A stretch of 64,000 bases of DNA from Theobroma cacao (GCF_000208745.1 NC_030854.1:28568821-28632820), one strand, 5' to 3'. Shown: positions 22,647-36,556, counted from the first letter of the stretch. The notes: a model not told the origin generated them from the sequence alone. Translations and numbers: made by a program.

Positions 22647-23798
22647 ATGGGTGCAGGTGGCAGAATGTCCGTCCCGCCAACTCCAAAGAAGTCAGAATTT
22701 CAATCCCTGAAGAGAGTTCCTTGCTCAAAACCACCATTCACTCTCAGTCAGGTCAAGAAAGCCATAGCACCTCACTGTTTCCAGCGCTCTGTTCTGCGCT
22801 CATTCTCTTATCTTGTTTATGATTTTATCTTGGTCTCTCTCTTCTATTATGTGGCTACCGATTATTTTCATCAGCTTCCTCACCCTCTCTCTTATGTGGC
22901 CTGGCCAATTTATTGGGCAGTCCAGGGCAGCGTCTTAACTGGTGTTTGGGTTATAGCACATGAGTGTGGCCACCATGCCTTCAGTGATTATCAATGGCTG
23001 GATGATGCTGTTGGTTTTGTCCTTCACTCATCTCTGCTTGTTCCTTACTTCTCTTGGAAATATAGCCATCGCCGTCACCATTCTAACACTGGTTCCCTTG
23101 ACCGGGATGAAGTGTTTGTCCCCAAGCAAAAAGCAGCTATAAGATGGTGGGCCAAATACCTTAACAATCCACCAGGGCGATTCCTCACACTTACAATTCA
23201 GCTTACTATCGGTTGGCCACTATACCTAGCATTCAACGTGTCAGGGAGGCCTTATGAACGATTTGCTTGTCACTATGATCCCTATGGCCCCATCTACAAT
23301 TATCGTGAACGATTGCAAATATACATCTCTGATGCTGGTGTTCTTGCCATTACCTACTGTCTCTACCGTCTTGCATTAGCAAAAGGGCTGGCTTGGGTTG
23401 TTTGTGTTTATGGAGTACCATTGTTGGTGGTTAACGCATTCCTTGTCATGATCACATACTTACAGCACACCCACCCATCTTTGCCACATTATGATTCCTC
23501 AGAGTGGGACTGGTTCAAGGGAGCTTTAGCAACCGTTGACAGAGATTATGGAATTTTGAACAAGGTTTTCCATAATATCACCGATACTCATGTGGCTCAT
23601 CATTTATTTTCAACGATGCCTCACTATCACGCAATGGAGGCTACAAAGGCAATAAAGCCTGTATTGGGAGAATACTACCAGGTCGATGGTACTCCGGTGT
23701 ACAAGGCATTATGGAGGGAGGCCAAAGAGTGTATTTATGTTGAACCAGATGAGGGTGAGCACGGCAAAGGTGTGTTCTGGTATAGGAATAAGCTTTAA
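22647..23798 (+). CDS. FAD2: Omega-6 fatty acid desaturase, endoplasmic reticulum (oleate delta-12 desaturase)
   Basis: Inserts the delta-12 double bond into oleate on phosphatidylcholine in the ER membrane, giving linoleate; electrons come from cytochrome b5. The 383-residue intronless frame matches the family's usual length. All three di-iron histidine boxes are present: HECGHH (105-110), HRRHH (141-145) and HVAHH (315-319). Hydrophobic spans near 54-70, 84-104, 178-197 and 225-272 fit the four-helix membrane topology. The N terminus [10 protein letters not shown] is typical, and the tail ends WYRNKL, close to the ER-retrieval signal YNNKL of this family. The start is the first ATG after the 5'UTR intron, in a strong context (AACAATGGG). 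The sequence fits an ordinary desaturase rather than a hydroxylase or acetylenase paralogue, though activity is not proven. A few residues in normally constant segments differ, for example NY at 218-219. Confidence 0.97.
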   Translation: MGAGGRMSVPPTPKKSEFQSLKRVPCSKPPFTLSQVKKAIAPHCFQRSVLRSFSYLVYDFILVSLFYYVATDYFHQLPHPLSYVAWPIYWAVQGSVLTGVWVIAHECGHHAFSDYQWLDDAVGFVLHSSLLVPYFSWKYSHRRHHSNTGSLDRDEVFVPKQKAAIRWWAKYLNNPPGRFLTLTIQLTIGWPLYLAFNVSGRPYERFACHYDPYGPIYNYRERLQIYISDAGVLAITYCLYRLALAKGLAWVVCVYGVPLLVVNAFLVMITYLQHTHPSLPHYDSSEWDWFKGALATVDRDYGILNKVFHNITDTHVAHHLFSTMPHYHAMEATKAIKPVLGEYYQVDGTPVYKALWREAKECIYVEPDEGEHGKGVFWYRNKL

Positions 23799-26700
23799 AT
23801 TTGCATGTAGGAAAGTTTGTCGACTGTCAAGGATTTTGGTCTTCCGATGTTTGCTTGTTTTTGAATTGAACTTTCGAGCTTTGTACTCGTCACATTCCAA
23901 TAATTTTGTTGACCTCTAATTATTGGTAGAAACAATCAGACAGCATGGTTTATGCTTTTCGGGTGCTGTCTTTGGATCTTTTATTTTTGAATGCCATTGA
24001 TCTCTTAACATAAAGGCAACCTTATCTGCATTTTATGCACTAAAATAACCCATTCCAGTTCTCCTAAGTCTGATCTGGTTTCTATTGTTCTTTTTCAAGT
24101 TTAAAGATAATTTGAGAGCTTGTTTGGCTTGATTTTTTTTTTAATTTAAAAGTTATTATAAAATTTTTATGAAAAATAATAACTTTTAAAATTAAGTTAA
24201 AGTTGTTTGATAAATTTTTTTTTGTAAGTTATAATTTTTGTTAAAATTATTATAGAAGGTATTTTTTTTTTAAGAAAGTAATATTGTAATTATTTTTAAC
24301 AAATGAAGGTATTTTTGAAACAAAAATAAAAATTTTAATATTTTTAAAAAAAAAAGAAAAAAAAGCTCTTCCCTGAAATTTTTTTTAAACTCTTTTTTAA
24401 AAATTTTATTTAAAAAAAAGTTATTTTTTTTTAAGAATTTTTTAAAAGATCATGTTTCACTTGATTTTTATTTTTAAAAAATAAATAAATTAAAAAAAAA
24501 CTAAGTTAAATATGCACTGAGTCATTAACATAAAAGTCTTCCTTGGATTGTGGGCTCTTCTTTTACACTCTAAGGAAAATGAAGGAAAAATGTTCTTTAA
24601 AGAAGAAAAAAATTCTAAATTTCCAGATTAAAACTTTTTATCATCTTTCTTCTTCGTTGGTTAGCCCATGTAACAAATTAAGCATACCAAGAGTCGAAAG
24701 TTTCGAGAGCGTTCTTGGGCTCTTTCGCTGCAATGACAGGTTGTTGTTTTAATTGTCTATTGAATTGGGCTGTAGTACATGAAGTGGTTTCCAAAATGAC
24801 CATATCCTTGGTAGCATATTAAGCTGGCCCATTTTGTGGCCTTTTGGGTGAAACAAGGCTCACGATTTTTTATCATTTCCCGGTCATCCATCCCGCTTTA
24901 ATTCTCACATTTTCACACTTACTCATCAAAATTTGTAAAAATAAATTGATGAACAGGATTGTCAGACATAGTAAAAATCATTTACAATATGCAGATCATT
25001 GAATAACCTTTAACCCCAAATCTTTAGATTGAACATTTATTCATTGAAAGTAGACCTCACTGATTGTCATTTCCTTAACCATATATAAATCATGGTTATA
25101 ATTGCTGCTTTCCTTTCAAATTGTGTATGCTTCCTATAGGACCCAAGGTGGAACGTTTACTTCCTATTATCATACTTTGATTTGAGTTTAGAAAATGGGA
25201 TTTGAATTTTAGAAACATCTTGTAATTGAAGCAAGGAAACCGATTACGATGCACCGCCTCTTCTTACTCGTCCAATGTAGGCCTATATAGACAGCCCAAA
25301 GTTTAACAATTATTTTATGAGGGAGTAGTTAACCCTTGACTCATTATATAAACATAGCGGTCTTTCCATTTCCACCCATGACTTTGCAAATATGTAAAAG
25401 ACTTGTTGAATATATTGTTGGCTTTTCATACTTCATATCTACATTAGGTAAGACACGAAAACCAGAAGACCGAGAAATAGAAATGGTATATTTACTACTC
25501 GTGAAGTCTTTTTGTGAAGATTAGTGTGGGAAGATAAGCAATAATATTTCTAGATATTGAGGATTCTAGAAGTTCATGAATACGATCTTTGAGTCAATTG
25601 GAAAATATCAAAGTATGAACTCGATTCGATTATCCAAAACCCCCAAAAAAATTAGTATGAACACGACTCTATGCATGGGATCCAAAACGACTTGTCTCCA
25701 AGAGTAGGTAGTGTGTACATATAGAAGAGGTCAGTAATGCATGTAATGAACTAACACCAAGGAAAAAGCAACGCTCTTCTAGTAGGAAAAACGACATATG
25801 ATGACGAGATGGAGCACGAGACTATATGAGTTGTGTTGCAGATTCATACACTTCTGAATACTAAACTAAAACTAGTTCATGTCATGTTGAATTTGCCCTT
25901 ATTGTGGATTAACAATAAGGACTTCATTATCAGAAAAAACATAACAATAATTAGGACTTGAATGGTTGATTAGATAATAATAATAATAATAATTGTAATA
26001 TAATTAAAGTCTTCCCTTTTCTTATTTTTTAGTTTTATTAATAGACCGATGGGATATATATATAATTTTTTTTCACTTTTTTAGAAAATGATTGTGATTA
26101 TATATATATATATCAATAGGAACTGCAACAATAATATGCATCAAGTAAGGAAAGGAACTTTTCTTGTTACAAATTGCCATGAGTTTTAGAAGATTAGTTT
26201 GTTTATTTTTTACTTTTTTGGTATGTTTGAAGATTATTTCGTTGATTAAGCTTATATAACTTTATGCCAGTAAGTTTCATCTCATCCCAACAAAGCAGAA
26301 GGGAATTTGAGATGATTATAGAAGTTCATATTATATCACAAACATAAACACAATGGAAAACAATGATTTGAGAAAATTCTTTGGAAATTCAGATTCATAT
26401 ATATAGCTTCATGACTTTCACGATCATTCGTAAAAAGGAAACACAAAATTAAGTGTCACTACTAATCTAATGTATATATAGTGGCATTCAATTATCATTT
26501 TCAAGATCATCATAGTGATTAATCGCCGTGGTGATCTTATCACAAGTGATTCAAGATTACCATGGTTGGTTTAGGGATTAAAGATCACTGTATTTAGTAC
26601 TATGTAAAAATTTAATATAATTTTTGTTTAAAATTATCAAAATAACTACAATAATTTGAATATTGTTTAAAGATAGCAGGTTATAAAATATTAATATTTT

Positions 26701-28145
26701 ATTTATTTGATATAGAGTATAACTAAATGATTTCGTCATCAAATATGAAATATATTTATCAATAGGTAAATTAACTTCATTAATTACATACAAATTTTGT
26801 ATGAATTAGAATATGAAACTAAATTATTGAAATGATAATGACTATGCTGAGAAAACAAAAATTATAATACAATATAAACTTTTGAGTTTTGTAAAAAATA
26901 ATTATTTTGAAAAAAGGAAATTATTTATTATATAAAAATAATTACATTTTTTGAGTGAAAATAAGTGTATTTTTAATCACACATTAAAAGGGTCATATTG
27001 TCTATGATTAACTTTTAAGAATCCCTTCATCTCATTGACAAAAATCTAATCTAAAATTAAACCAAAACCATGAAAATCAAAATTTGAACTTGAAAACTAA
27101 TGATTTCACACATCACAATCTTCTCCTTATTATTGAAGCAAAATCTTATCGACATCTACATGCAGACAATTTCTTGGTGGAAAGTGCTGACAAAGATCTC
27201 GTCTATTTATTTATTTATGTAAGTTTCATTCGGAGTGATTTTATTTATTTATAAAAATAAATAAAAAACAAATAAATTAATAACAAAATAAAAATAGAAA
27301 AAATATCAACCACACATGTCTCAATAAAAACCAACTCAAGTTATTAACTTAATCTATCTACCAATGACTATGAGGTGGAAAGGTATCTCGAGCTTTGAAG
27401 GAGTATACAAACCTATTGTACCATAGGAAACAAGAAAGAATTTTTCTTATTTGTTTATCATGATGTGAAATGTGGATAGAGGATAATACTTCCAAGATAG
27501 ATTATATACTTGTCCACAAAGTAAATTCATTATCTTTACATTGATACATATAATGGGAAAAGGACTTATTGTATTAAACCATCCTATTCATTTTACCATA
27601 GTCTTATAATTGATGGATAAAAATCTATCATACATGATGCAGGCATGTACCATCTTCCTATGACAATCAAATCTTATATAATTAGTGACAATGAATTAAT
27701 CAACTCTAGATTGTATTGCTATGTCATTAAGATAGCAATAATCAATTTACCAATGATGTAATGAGATGGTTATATTACCAACGAGGGGATAATTCCAAGG
27801 TTAAGAAACTAAGATACATTCAAATAGTAATTGGTTTTTAATTTGAAATAAATGTAACCTCTCATTAACTTTAATATTGTATATATGACTTTTGTAGGGT
27901 ATGGTATATATATTATTCTAAGTAACTAACACAAAGTAATGGACAAATGATCAACTTCCTAATTTTATAATGAAATAATAATTTTTTAAATAATTTGATT
28001 AGTTTAGGAAATAAAAGAAAGCATTTGGGTTGCAGCTAATGTTTCTCAATAGAAATTTGATTATTGGGTAAAGAAAATAAAAAGAAGAAGAAAAGAACAT
28101 GTTACAAGGTAGCAACACATAGCCGCTTGTCAGTGGGTAGTTGTT
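23799..28145. other. Intergenic DNA, AT-rich, no gene seen
   Basis: FAD2 3'UTR lies at the start (about 23799-23950). The block 24110-24520 is a T/A-homopolymer-rich stretch flanked by CTTGTTTGGCTTGATTT and TGTTTCACTTGATTT and may be a small non-autonomous element. Simple repeats occur near 25974-25992 (TAA) and 26099-26115 (TA). No coding region with a recognisable domain. Confidence 0.5.
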
Positions 28146-28149
28146 AACT

Positions 28150-28620
28150 TTGTTCTAAAAATCAAAATCTAAACCCAAGGCGAGCACGTTAGTAAAAGGA
28201 AGTAGAATCCAGCTAAGGTGAGCGAGGGACTGGAAACCACGTCAACGGGTGGGCCCTGAGTCACACGGTTTTTGTTGCTTTTTGTTTTGGGCAAAATTCG
28301 GAAACTTACACGTGGCAATGAGAGGACAGTGCGTATCTTGAGGGGTGGTCCGGCGCAGCCGGCACGAGACTCGTGTGCACTGCTGTTCTCCTTTTGGTGA
28401 CGCAAACCCCTCTGGCCCTCAGATCTCATCGTATCTCCCTCTTCACGTGCACATCCAACGGCCAATATTACTCTTTTCTTTTCTTTCGAAACATTTGGTC
28501 TGTTTTTGATACGGTGTACTATCTCCAAAATGTTGGTACAAGTAAGGGTACAAGATTTGATACAAATCCTCTCTGCCGGCTATCATGCTCTCCACTCTTG
28601 CATTTCCTGTTATCTTAGGC
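28150..28620. promoter_or_regulatory. GC-richer island with two G-boxes and no assignable gene
   Basis: Stands out from its AT-rich surroundings. It carries ACACGTGGC (28308-28316, a consensus ABA-response element), a second CACGTG (28444-28449), CCACGTCA (28237-28244) and an inverted CACGAG/CTCGTG (28362-28374). This is promoter-like composition. A 119-codon frame on the minus strand (28528-28169) and an 81-codon frame on the plus strand (28373-28618) show no known domain and overlap. It could be the promoter of a missed small or non-coding gene, or a remnant promoter. Confidence 0.35.
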
Positions 28621-31600
28621 CCATTACTAGTAGTCTCTTGTTCCCCTTTCTTTTTTCTTTTTTTTAAATAATGTGAAGAACAATAGGTTTTGATTCATAT
28701 GTGTCTGAAAGTTTCAATAATATTTCGAGAAAAAAAAAAGAAAAACAAATGGTTGATGGAAAGGTAAAAGAATATGATAAAGCAAGGCATCTATTTCTAT
28801 TGATTGTAATAGTTTACCTAGGTTTTGCCAGTTTGCTATTCTCTCAATCATGTGACTGCCCTTGCCTTGTTTGACATTACCTCTTCATGTAAATAAGGTG
28901 AAGCATAAATGCAACCTCTCTACACATTTGGCATCAAATATGATGCTTTGCTGTCTAAAGTTACGACAATTTTATGCACTCTTAACTTTCTTGGCACTCA
29001 TTGGTTTGCCCATAATTAATCCATCATTATATATAAAGGCTTAACTTAACTAAGATCACTTAAGTTCCATTTATTTCATTTTTTTTCCATTTGTCATTTA
29101 TTTTTTATTTCTTCTTTTGCTAAAAAGTAAACTACTCAGAGTTTTAATGAAATCATACCATTACAAAATCATTAAAGCCGGTTTAAGATTTTTTTTTTCT
29201 TTGCTTTCTGAAATTAATATATATATATATGTCTTGCATATGATTTGCTGTACTAGGCTTGTAGCTTGGGACAAAACAAAAGGAAACAAAGGAAAAACAA
29301 AGAAAATGCCAAAAACCCTAATGCTAGCTAACTAGTTGTTAGGGTTTTGAGAAACTTGGGTTTTGCTCTGGTCTTGGAGAATATAATTGTTAGGGTCGGA
29401 GAGCTCCATGAGTGAGTAGGGAATATTGAAACCGGCTTTGGTTTTTCTCATTAGCTACAAGATGAAAGCATAGATACAAATGAATTATAATATATATAGC
29501 AAAGTGAGATATATATACCACCGTAAGTATCCGTACAAGCATCATGTACAAATTATTAAAGAATTAAAATAACCAAAAACAAGATTCAGATATAAAGTAA
29601 TTTCCTATGTCTTTGCCCTCTACTTTGAAGAGGTAAACACCATGCTACAAAAACATCATTTTACTAACTCATATCAGTTAAGTATGTATGACATTTCGGG
29701 AATCTTCTGCCTCTGTCTCTGGGATATTTCTTTGTATTTAGAGTTTTGCACACTTAGGTCTTGACACTATTTTACTTAACCCCTTTCCAATATATATAAC
29801 CCTAAGCCCCTACAGTTTGATGTATTCTTTTTAGGAAGACGGGCCTTATGAGTAAGTTTCATATTAGTCTTTTAATTGTAATGTTTCATATTTATTCATG
29901 ACTCAAAAACTCGAGTTTTTTACTTTTTTTTTTTTGAATTTGTTGAAATTTAGATAAAAAAAAGTTTCATGTGACGTTTCGGGGGACATAAATATGTTGA
30001 ATTTCGTTCAAATTTTAATGATATATTGTTGGATAGATACATTTGAAACAAATTCAAAAGGTCGTAATTAAAAAGAATTGATCTTTTTAAGTCATGAAAA
30101 TTTTGTAAAAAGGTGACGGTACATATTCTAATCCAAATTCGGGATGCCTATAAATTCTCTACCCTCCTAAATACTTGAGCTAGTGCTGATTGCAACATTA
30201 TTTATATGTTCAATTATAACTTTGCTAATTATAAAAAACCCTTGTCTATAAGCGATTTGATATTATAAGAGTTCCAGGGCTTCACATATTTCTTTTGGCG
30301 CTCAGAATATATTTAAATCAACTTGACAATTAATGAGTATAGGCCCATGAATGCAAAATTAAAGGAAAAAATAAAAAAACAGAGAGAGAGCATAGAATGG
30401 ATAATCAAAATTATCCATTTTTTAACATAGCCAAGGTTTGTAGTCAACTTGCTTAAAATATAGTTGGAAGCATATACAACACCCAATGATTGATGTTGTT
30501 AGTAATTAAATTTTGTTGCTAAATGATTGATATTGTTAATTATGTGCCCAAACTACCAACAATCAATTGGAATACATTTTCTAATTTTTTTAAAAACTTT
30601 TTACCTTTTTTTTCCCAATATGTAGTTAATGGGGTGAATAATTGCCTCCTAAATTCAAAGTTTAATCAATCAGGTCAGAAATGGATCAAAATTGAAGAAT
30701 CTAAAGACGACGAAGGGCATTTTCATAATTACAAAAAAATTGGGAGGCGCGAAGATTAAAAAAAGAAAAAACAAAGGGAAGTAGCAATTTTGAGAATGGA
30801 TAGTATAAATCTTTTTATTGTCATGGATCTGGAAACGCGGATATGTACGGCTGTCGTTTATGCAAGCCATGACATTAGTTTTTATTCCAACTACGCGGAT
30901 TCGTGTGTTAGTAAGTTTGTGGGTTCATCACATAGTTAAAAAAAAAAGTAAGATATTCTTTCTCTTTAATTACCAAAACGCCCTTTCTTTCCCAATGTTG
31001 AGGTAATTTTTTGTGTTTTATTATTTTTTTTTTTAAAAAAAAACAATATTATCTCCCACAACATGTATATAATTTTTGCTCTTTCATGGGAATTAATGAA
31101 AGGTTTTTTACTTTTGAATTTAGCTAAGTTTTGGGGTTTGTATTTTGCAATGTCTTCGTTTTACAATAGAAAAATGTGTCTTATATGTTACTTTTGTTTT
31201 TGTCTAATGGAATACATTATAATTTGAATTTAAGATTTTTACCCTAGACTCAGGTCATTGGCACCATTGAAGGAAGCTCTAGTGACCGAAAATGAGTCAT
31301 ATATATATGGTTCTTCCAAAGGGTTCCAGGCATCTAATTTACATGATATTTGAAGAGTTCATTACTACCCAAAATATATGAAGAGTTAATTAATTCTCAG
31401 TGGATATATAATCTCTTTAAGAAGAGGAGACCACCATTTGTAACATTAAATAAAGCCCATACATAATAAATGCTCAAAAAGTTATTAGAGAGGATGGTTT
31501 GGTCATTGCAAGTAGATGTGAGAAAAATACATGTTTTGACACACATAAAATATACAATACTTGTTATAAGATAATCCAATTGGGGAATTGGGGACCATTT

Positions 31601-31762
31601 AAGTTGTCTATTTACTCTATTGAATCTCTTGCATTTTGTCAGACAAGGATTCATCCAGTCCTTACTCCCAACAGACAGCTTTCTCTTCTTTTTTTTTCCT
31701 TTTTTTTTTAATTTTTTAAAGTTTCACCTTTAAACAATATCTTTCCCATCACTTTCTTCTCC
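28621..31762. other. Intergenic DNA upstream of the VQ gene
   Basis: No gene seen. A short hairpin with AAAACCCTAA / TTAGGGTTTT arms lies at 29312-29348. Several small frames (30523-31006, 31397-31711) have no recognisable motif. Confidence 0.5.
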
Positions 31763-31770
31763 TATATAAG
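31763..31770 (+). promoter_or_regulatory. TATA box of the VQ-motif gene
   Basis: TATATAAG, 83 bases upstream of the ATG at 31853, followed by a pyrimidine-rich leader (CTCTTTCTCTTTTCTTGTTTC) that is typical of a plant 5'UTR. Placement fits a start of transcription near 31795. Confidence 0.7.
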
Positions 31771-31852
31771 CATTCCCCCTTTCATTTCTCTAAACAAATA
31801 CACCAACTCCCCCACCTCTTTCTCTTTTCTTGTTTCTCTCAAACATTTTTCC

Positions 31853-32365
31853 ATGGAGAATATCATGATCAGGAATCAAACCAGAATGCCCCCTTCAACA
31901 CCATCAGCACTATCCATTCACAAGGATTCACAAACAATATCAAAGGCAAAGCCAAAGATACGCATAATTCACATATTTGCACCAGAGATCATCAAGACCG
32001 ACGTAGCGAACTTTAGAGAACTGGTGCAAAGACTCACAGGGAAACCAGCTCAAGAAAAGGGTTGCAAAAAGAAAGCAAGAATTGGCAGAAGAGACCATCA
32101 AGAGCCAAGGATCACTCGTTTCTGTGACAAGCCAGTGGCAGCAGCTGTGGCCAAGAAAATGGAGCTGAGAACTGGGTTTCTTGCTGGCTTGGAGACAAGG
32201 GAAAGGGTCAAGGAAGAAGAAGGTATGTGGAATGGTGAGAATTCAGGTGGTTTCTTAAGTGGTTTTGGAGATTTGGATGGATTCATTCAAGAGCTTGGTG
32301 AATTCCCTTTGCTTCCTTTGGATGCTTCTCACATGCATGAATTTGAAGAAGCTCAACTTGCATAA
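31853..32365 (+). CDS. VQ motif-containing protein (VQ17/VQ25-like)
   Basis: VQ proteins are small plant nuclear co-factors that bind WRKY transcription factors and are substrates of MAP kinases, tuning defence and development. The 170-residue intronless frame has the signature FRELVQRLTG at 54-63 (family pattern FxxxVQxLTG), preceded by a conserved basic-hydrophobic stretch IRIIHIFAPEIIKTD (36-50). That preceding stretch and the single-exon structure are as in the VQ17/VQ18/VQ25 group. A basic segment (KKKARIGRR, 72-80) could serve nuclear import, and the C terminus is acidic and hydrophobic (GFLSGFGDLDGFIQELGEF, about 132-152), possibly an activation or interaction surface. The ATG lies downstream of a clear TATA box. 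The neighbour is an FBN7-type gene, as for VQ17 and VQ25 in Arabidopsis, which supports the subgroup. Confidence 0.92.
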   Translation: MENIMIRNQTRMPPSTPSALSIHKDSQTISKAKPKIRIIHIFAPEIIKTDVANFRELVQRLTGKPAQEKGCKKKARIGRRDHQEPRITRFCDKPVAAAVAKKMELRTGFLAGLETRERVKEEEGMWNGENSGGFLSGFGDLDGFIQELGEFPLLPLDASHMHEFEEAQLA

Positions 32366-35300
32366 ATTGATTCTTTACTTGGGATTTTTTCTCTCCTTCT
32401 TTTAATTTTATTGAAAGTTTAATCATATTGAAGATGTTGTTTTTGGGTTGGGGGGGTTTTAGATATAGTTTTAACTGAATTCTATCCATCTGTTTCTCTC
32501 TCTGATCTCTCTCTCTCTAATCTTATTGTCTCTGATGTAAATATGAGAGATTAACTTGATTTCATCTGACTTTGAGATTTCTACACTTTTGCAAGGATAT
32601 TTTGTTCTTTCTTATCAAACTTTCTTTTAATTTATTTAAGCGCCATTTGGATGTAAGAGAAGCAATTGAAAACATCTTCAATTGATTCTTTTCTTAAAAT
32701 TAAAAAAATAAAGGACTTTGTTTGTTTTCATTTGGAAGTGCAATGGCTGTTTGTCTTATCTAGAACGGGGCCTTTCTTCTTACCTTGGGAAGAAGATCGT
32801 TTGGCAGACCAAACATGAACGTGCAAAACTATATCATGCTATTTGATTTGATAAATGTCTTACTTTTCTTGCAAGACTCTCTTTATTAATTTTTTGATAA
32901 TATAGCAAACCATTTTATCCCTTCAAGTCGCCTCCCACTTGTCTGATGTTAGCAAGCACTTGATGCATATCCCGTATGCTTCACAAATTTCAGAAAACCT
33001 AGCTTTTCATACATTTTTTTATTTCTTTTTTTAACTTAATATAATGGTTAATGGATGTAATTTCACCCCTTTTTTAAACCATTTGAGCACTGGTAAAGCT
33101 AGGTTTTCATTAAATAATATTTAATCCAAGTTTTAATTTTTAATGAACGGAAAAACTTGATTCTAATTTTTTATGATACAAGATAAACTGTTCAATTCTT
33201 CCGAGTCCCAAATTATGATAACATGTGTTTTACTCAACAAGGATTAATGTACATTTACAATTAATGTGAATGAGAGATCACTTGCAAGTTACATGAATTC
33301 AAGATCATTCATAAATGAAGCAGACAAGCTTAATCAGCAAATGAAGTTTACCCCTATTGAATCTATTTTGAGTAATCTTATAAGAGAGGAATAATGGATG
33401 AATTCTAGCGTCCCAAGATGGAAAAAGAGGACAAAACTTGATGAATCTTTTCTTTTAGTAATATCACAAGAATCAAACAGTTGGTAGTATTTAGTAAGCA
33501 AGTCTGATAAAGAAGGCAGATCTTAGTTTTTGTTCTTTCCTTCTTTTTGGTGAGATTGATCATCCAGACAACATGTGCTGGACACAAAGAGAACATGGTT
33601 GTAAAACTCTGTAATTACTTCCTTAAAAGCGACAGGATTTCTTTTTTAAGATAGAAATCACAGAGGAAAATGCAACCAATGAAGCACTAATTCAGTTATA
33701 GTCATGTTTAAGCTAAGCTAAAAGCAACCCAACATTGGAACCAAAGAGGTTAGCATTGGTATTAATTTGACTTTAGGCACCTTATCTATATATATTAAGT
33801 CAACATTTTTGGTAAACTTTATTAGCAAATTGCATTATTAATTTACTTTGGGCGGTATTCATAGAACCGACTAATCTGCCTAATAGAAAATTGGAAAGCT
33901 AAGCAGGATGAAAATTGAGTTCTGAACTACCGGTTCTGCAACTATATATATACGGATCACTACCATAATCTCTTTGCCAAATTACCCTAACCCTAATACC
34001 GTTTTAAGAAGAAAATTAATTAAAACAGCCCTTGCCTCTTCAGCCACTTTAATTGCTCATTTTAGTCTTAGATAAGGATGACAACATGGAATCAGCATCA
34101 AATATCAAAACTTAAGATTTTTACCCAATCCACGAGTTCAATAAGTTAAATTATAGTCACTAATTTTCAATAATTATTGTTTTTTTTCCTCAAGTTTATT
34201 TAAAAGAATTAATAATTGGGTCGGTTTTATTTTGTCGAAATAACAATTGGATAGTTGATAAATGACATATTAAAATCATTGTGTTGATATCAAGAACGTC
34301 CACGTTGAAGCTGAGCAGAAATATTTGGCTCTAAGATCAAAGGACAAAAGGAGATTAGGGTAATCTTGAGGACATATTCAGGGATTACGAAAGTCAGGGG
34401 TCTCCAATCTATATCCTCCATTGCTCCATGCTGACGGATTTGAGTGGTGTGACTAACTAATTAATTAATTAAGGGACAAATTGTGGTGAAAAAATAAATA
34501 AATAGAATTCTTAAATTACAGATCATACAATGATTTTCCACTTCAATTTTTGAATTAAATTAATTATTAAGAGCGTATCATGTGCTTTGTCTCTAAGCCT
34601 CTTGTTTTGGATCTTAGGACAAATAAGGCTCTCCTTACAATACCCAAGTGTGCCACTTGCCATGTTTATATACAAATAGCAACATAGTCGTAGATGAGAC
34701 AGATCACAACAACCACTAAAACATTATAATTGGGAAGCCAGATTTTCCACGTAATAACTCAGGCCAATCAGTTCCAAGAATTGTGGCTGCTCCATGACCT
34801 ACAACCATGCATGAACCAAGCTTCGTCTCAGTGCCAATAATAAAGAGGTCCTAAAACTTTTAAGTTTCATTTTACGTGAATTTAATCTACTTTATTTATT
34901 TAATGGATTTGTTTATAATTTTTTTAATGACATAATATGTGATATATATGAAAATTATTTGATTGTAATTGTAACCTTACGGAGTAAAAAAATTGCTAAA
35001 TATTTGTCTTAGAAGGTGATTTGTCGAATGGTTGAACTTAAGGGATGCACAAGATTATGAGTATCACAAATAAAAGGGTTTCTAGTCTGATTACTCCAAA
35101 TTTGGTCCTTATATTATCTTAATTAGACGATTTTAGTACTCTTAACTCAAATTTAACGAACTTATTTTCATATTTTTATTAAAAATTAATTTCAAAATAA
35201 TTGATAACGATATTAAAATATTACAACACCATATGGTTTTTTTTATTACATGACATGCCAACTTGAATTTTTTTGACTATATATGTGATACACATTAGTA

Positions 35301-35973
35301 TGAAAAACTTTATTTTTTTAATAAAAATACTAAAATTTACCTTTTATAAGTTAAACAACATTAATTATTTAATTAAAATAAAATATACTTTTTTATTAAT
35401 ATGTGTCACGCAATGAAAAAATTAACCCACTTTAACGTGTCAAACAGTTATCAAAATGCCAAAAACTTTAACATCCTTACTAATCATCCTTTAATGGATT
35501 GTTGATAAAAATACAAGATTAAATTCATTAAAAGTAAAGATAAAAAAAATTAGAACCAACAAATTGGGATGATACAAAGATAACATTCAAATATTGACCT
35601 TTTACTTTCCTATAAAGAAAACAAGAGGGGTCCCAAATTAATTAAAAGTTAAACCATGAAAGCAACATTATATAATATAAAAAAGGGTTGCTTAAATGAA
35701 AATGTGCGCCGCCATATGTTTTTGTTAGTATTTTATGAATACCAAATATCCCACTAAGTAGGGCCACATTTTACTCCCAACGGCTAGCATTCAGCGATTT
35801 CCCCTCTTCTGCACCTCACCATAACTTTAGGGTTGGAATAACCAATACCCGACACGGTGGCAACTGCCCAAACCAGGAAAAATATTTTGCAATATGCGAC
35901 CTCTTGAAAGTAAATTTGTCTTTCCGAGTGACGTACAGGGCAGCATTGAGAAGCGGCGGGACTTGAATCAACA

Positions 35974-36001
35974 TGACAGCACAGCACAGCACAGCACAGC
36001 A
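35974..36001. repeat. Microsatellite (CAGCA)n
   Basis: About five perfect copies of the 5-bp unit ACAGC in otherwise unique DNA. Confidence 0.9.
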
Positions 36002-36556
36002 ACCAGTGTTTACTTTTGTTGGTCAAGAAAAGCACGCTGGTTCTTTTAGTCAAATGTCTTCACACTTGTTGATTTGCTCCGGAGACCATGATTTGTCGAA
36101 TCAAATTGGGGGAACATTTTGCATCATGAAGATCAATTGTGTGAATTGGATCCTTCCAAAAACGCCCACATGACTTGAAATTTGAAAGTTGAAAGCAAGC
36201 ATGGACGGAGACTGACCTTGAAAATGAAAGGATGGATCCAGGTTCCTTTGTTCAGAATCAGTAGACTTAATAAATATTTACTTAGCCCAGATGCTTTAAC
36301 TACTTATTTTTTATAATCATTGAGCAGTTAAATATTAACACAGTACTCCAATAAGTTAGTAAATTATTTTTAAAAAAATTAAATAAATTTTTATTTTTTA
36401 TTATGTTTAATTAAATTATTATATTTTTATTTTGATCAAATAAGTTTTTATAATTGATAATTTACTAATTGACATTAGTTAAAATATCACTTGTCATTTT
36501 ATATTTATATGACATTGAAATTATGTTGATATATATACACGAGTATCTGATTAATT

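Noticed and set aside
28169..28528. 119-codon minus-strand frame as a protein gene
   Set aside because: No domain, low-complexity basic composition, and overlapped by a plus-strand frame. Retained only as part of the island finding.
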